Source: Pseudemcibacter aquimaris
Lineage (GTDB): Bacteria; Pseudomonadota; Alphaproteobacteria; Sphingomonadales; Emcibacteraceae
Assembly (NCBI RefSeq): GCF_028869115.1
Contig: NZ_CP079800.1
Coordinates: forward strand, 1,178,001 to 1,242,000
Direction: 5' to 3'
Length of the DNA: 64,000 bases
Positions 61,320 to 64,000 of the stretch are shown here, one piece after another. The notes under the pieces were generated by a model. The model did no database searches and had not been told where the DNA came from. It saw only the letters and a list, made by a program, of their open reading frames with translations. Positions within the stretch are counted from its first letter, which is position 1; each line of letters begins with the position of its first letter. Both the position numbers and the translations under genes were made by a program.

Positions 61320-64000
61320 TGGGTATCGTCAAATGGTTTGTTAAAAATCCGGTCGCTGCTAATCTTTTGATGATCATCATATTGGCTGGCGGTATTTTGG
61401 GGATGTTCAGGGTTGGAAAGATAGCAAATCCGCCCATCATGGGACCAATTGTTGAAGTGTCCCTCGTATATCCAGGTGCTGGTCCCGAAGAGGTTGAAGA
61501 ACGCATCATCGTCCGCATAGAAGAGGCCGTTTATAATATCGACGGTGTAAAACGACTTGAGGCGCGGGCCGTAGATAGTTTTGGTCAAGTGTTGATTTTT
61601 GCGGAAGAGGGGTACGACCTTGATAAATTGCTTAACGAAGTAAAGGCAAGGGTCGATGCAATAAATACATTCCCCAGAACGCCTGAACGCCCACAAATCA
61701 GACAGTTAAAAGGTGAACAACCCGTACTTAGGATTGCAATTACAGGTAACTTTGACGAAAGAGGTTTGAAAGAAATCACCAGACGTGTCCGTGATCAGAT
61801 ATCAACCGTCGAAGGTGTAAACCGTATCGATTTACAAGGGGTAAGAAACTACGAAGTATCCATTGAAATATCTGAGTTTGGTCTTCAGAAATATGGATTA
61901 AGTTTTGATCAGGTTGCAAACGCAGTGAAGCAATCGTCGGTCAATATGCCAGCAGGACGGGTTGATAACGAAGCCGGACAAATTCAAATCATGACCCGCG
62001 GACAAAGTTACGTAGAAGAAGATTTTGAAAATATTGTCGTACATAAAGGGGCGGACGGCACACGTGTTTTATTAAAAGATGTTGCGACCATTAAGGATGA
62101 TTTTGAACAGAATAAATATCAGCTAAGTATGGATGGTCGCCGTGCAACAAGCCTTAGGGTGATTGCAGGCGATAATCCGGATACGGTAAAGCTAAGCCGT
62201 GACGTTAATAAATTCCTTGATGATGTGGTAAGACCCTCATTACCAGAGGGCACAGAAGTTATCGTTTATAATGATAATTCTGAAAGTTTTGCAAGCAGAT
62301 TGAATATGATGCTTTGGAATTTAATTTCCGGTCTTGCCTTGGTTTTCATTGGGCTTAGTTTGTTTTTGACGCCTGCTTTGGCCGGTTGGGTTTGTGTGGG
62401 CATATTGGTTTCCTTTATGGGGACTTTCTTTATGTTGCCGTATCTTGATATGTCCTTAAATATGATTAGTCTGTTTTCATTTATTCTCATATTGGGGATT
62501 GTGGTGGATGATGCGATTATTGTTGGTGAAAATGTTCATAGGCAAAATCAGAAAGGCTTCCTTGGTGAAGAGGGGGCCATTAAAGGGGCAACAATGATTG
62601 CCAAGCCTGTGATATTTTCTGCTATTACGACCATGATATTCTTTTCACCGATGATGTTTGTTGAAGGCTTTATCAAACAAGTCGTGATTTATATTCCTGT
62701 TGTTGTGATTTTAACGCTTTCTTTCTCACTGTTTGAAAGTTTGCTTATCTTGCCATCGCATTTGCGTCATGGTTACAGCAGTGTTCCCGGCAGATTAAAC
62801 CGCATGGTGACGGCATTTTTTGAATTCTTTGGAATTCGTAAGATATTCGCATATTTAAGAGGAAAAGCGGCAGCAGGTCTTAGTTACTTTGTTGAAAATT
62901 TTTATTTGCCATCACTTTATGCGGTTTTAAAACGCAAAGGCATGGCCATTGCGTCTTTTATCTGTGCATTCATGATATTCGTTTCACTGCAGCTTGGTGG
63001 TATCGTTGGTTCTGCATTTATGGTCAATATTCCAGGGGATAGAATTTTTGTTGTTGTCGACTATCCGATGGGTGCGCCATATGAAGATCTGGTGAATGCT
63101 ATGACAGAACTTGAAAAGTCAGCAGAGCTTTTGAAAATTGATCTTGAAAAAGAATTCCCCGGCGAAGAAATAATTCATCATATTGAGGCAAGTACAAACC
63201 ATGGCCAAGCGCAAGCATTTGTGAATTTATATCTTAAACCGTCCGAGGACCGTGAACTTACAATCGGTGATATCGTAAGCAGATGGCGTGCGTTTGAACC
63301 TTATATTCCGGATGCTAAAAACATCAGTTGGGACGAGGGGGGCGGTTCAACACGCCTTAATGTTCGCTTATCATCCGCTGACATTGCCCAATTGGAAGAG
63401 GCAAAACAGGAAATGAGAGATAAGTTCTCATCATATTCCAGTGTGTTTTATGTAACCGATACCGGGGCGGCGGCTGAATCAGAAGCGGTATTAAAATTAT
63501 TACCAAAGGGCGAGAATTTAAATTTGAGCCTTGCTGATCTTGGCCGTCAGGTAAGGCAAGCCTTTTACGGCGAAGAAGTTCAACGTATTCCACGCGGTGC
63601 TGATGACGTAAAAGTAATGGTGCGCTTGCCGGAAAGTGACAGACGTTCATTTGATACGCTTGATCAATTAAGAATAAGAACACCTGATGGGTTAGAGGTG
63701 CCATTTAATTCGGTAGCAACCGTAACATATCGGCCAGCGCCCACACAGATTATCAGAAATGGGCGTCAGCGTAATGTGGATGTCATCGGTATTATCGGTG
63801 AAGAAAATAAAACGGATGTTGCAAACATCGTTAGCGATATGCGTGACGGCTTTTTTCAGGAAATGGAAGAAAAATACCCGAATGTCGACGTCTCATTTGC
63901 AGGCGGGCAGGAAGAACAAGATGACTTTATGCAGTCACTCGCCATTAATTTTATCATTGGCCTGTTCATTGTTTATTGTTTGATGGCGGTTGCCTTTAAA
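61319..64000 (+). CDS. RND efflux pump permease (5' part, continues beyond window)
   Basis: The frame is open from ATG 61319 (overlapping the adaptor stop) to the right edge, 894 codons of an expected 1030-1050. It begins VKWFVKNPVAANLLMIIILAGG, the usual first helix of HAE-type RND pumps, and has the periplasmic porter region (YPGAGPEEVEERI), then helices 2-6 with VVDDAIIVGENV carrying the intramembrane Asp pair for proton relay, and a second porter repeat. The end lies in helix 8 or so (FIIGLFIVYCLMAVAFK). Substrate unknown; multidrug or organic compounds are usual. Confidence 0.95.
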   Translation, partial: MGIVKWFVKNPVAANLLMIIILAGGILGMFRVGKIANPPIMGPIVEVSLVYPGAGPEEVEERIIVRIEEAVYNIDGVKRLEARAVDSFGQVLIFAEEGYDLDKLLNEVKARVDAINTFPRTPERPQIRQLKGEQPVLRIAITGNFDERGLKEITRRVRDQISTVEGVNRIDLQGVRNYEVSIEISEFGLQKYGLSFDQVANAVKQSSVNMPAGRVDNEAGQIQIMTRGQSYVEEDFENIVVHKGADGTRVLLKDVATIKDDFEQNKYQLSMDGRRATSLRVIAGDNPDTVKLSRDVNKFLDDVVRPSLPEGTEVIVYNDNSESFASRLNMMLWNLISGLALVFIGLSLFLTPALAGWVCVGILVSFMGTFFMLPYLDMSLNMISLFSFILILGIVVDDAIIVGENVHRQNQKGFLGEEGAIKGATMIAKPVIFSAITTMIFFSPMMFVEGFIKQVVIYIPVVVILTLSFSLFESLLILPSHLRHGYSSVPGRLNRMVTAFFEFFGIRKIFAYLRGKAAAGLSYFVENFYLPSLYAVLKRKGMAIASFICAFMIFVSLQLGGIVGSAFMVNIPGDRIFVVVDYPMGAPYEDLVNAMTELEKSAELLKIDLEKEFPGEEIIHHIEASTNHGQAQAFVNLYLKPSEDRELTIGDIVSRWRAFEPYIPDAKNISWDEGGGSTRLNVRLSSADIAQLEEAKQEMRDKFSSYSSVFYVTDTGAAAESEAVLKLLPKGENLNLSLADLGRQVRQAFYGEEVQRIPRGADDVKVMVRLPESDRRSFDTLDQLRIRTPDGLEVPFNSVATVTYRPAPTQIIRNGRQRNVDVIGIIGEENKTDVANIVSDMRDGFFQEMEEKYPNVDVSFAGGQEEQDDFMQSLAINFIIGLFIVYCLMAVAFK

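Noticed and set aside
61172-61696. 174-codon minus-strand frame at the start of the RND pump gene
   Set aside because: Antisense to the continuous pump frame that starts at 61319 and stays open to the window end.

Overview
The window is a continuous stretch of core chromosome from a low-G+C alphaproteobacterium, most likely a marine aerobic heterotroph (a relative of the Kordiimonadales/Emcibacterales/Sneathiellales is my guess; the sequence does not fix the order). Evidence: the left edge shows trkH-hfq-hflX, the right-hand end of the classical alphaproteobacterial ntrBC-ntrYX-trkAH-hfq-hflX block; a murein gene / dacC / tmk / holB / metG / tatD / PhnP-like operon in the usual alphaproteobacterial order; and a petABC bc1 operon. 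No phage, insertion sequence, CRISPR array or rRNA was seen; the only tRNA is tRNA-Ser(UGA).

Layout. 1-6 kb: trkH end, hfq, hflX, an inositol-monophosphatase-family gene, and a large exported Asp-box (BNR) propeller protein ended by a strong terminator. 6-17 kb: mazG, two divergent transcription units, an exported propeller-amidohydrolase coupled to a two-part Na+/solute symporter, a bacterioferritin lacking its haem methionine, a REP-like double hairpin, a PYROXD2-like FAD oxidoreductase and an aldehyde dehydrogenase. 17-29 kb: a small operon with an HU-family protein that carries a signal peptide, a second small exported protein and thpR; an EAL phosphodiesterase; a P1 peptidase with an ornithine-cyclodeaminase-like enzyme; an ABC-type efflux operon; HxlR/pirin with a clear candidate operator.

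29-44 kb is the accessory part: nitrilase, small exported and membrane proteins (one only about 32 residues long), a metallophosphatase lipoprotein, an orphan gluconate-dehydrogenase-type subunit 3, an NhaC antiporter, the remnant of a BvgS-like sensor kinase, and a catabolic island (intradiol dioxygenase pair, IclR regulator, BKACE, class III aminotransferase, truncated CoA transferase). Two divergent promoter regions in this island share a nearly identical A+T-rich motif, which suggests one regulon under the IclR protein.

44-64 kb returns to housekeeping: MltB-type transglycosylase, RlpA, DacC, Tmk, a lipoprotein, HolB, MetG, TatD and a PhnP-like hydrolase in close succession, then an MFS transporter, a cyclophilin, a NodB-like protein, petABC with a terminator, the purine-salvage pair mtnP-apt, and an RND efflux adaptor with its pump gene running off the right edge. 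No gene-free stretch exceeds 300 bases. The observations most worth following are the exported, arm-shortened HU protein and its secreted partner, the shared operator motif of the catabolic island, the haem-ligand-less bacterioferritin, and a 40-bp near-perfect palindrome at 27.5 kb.
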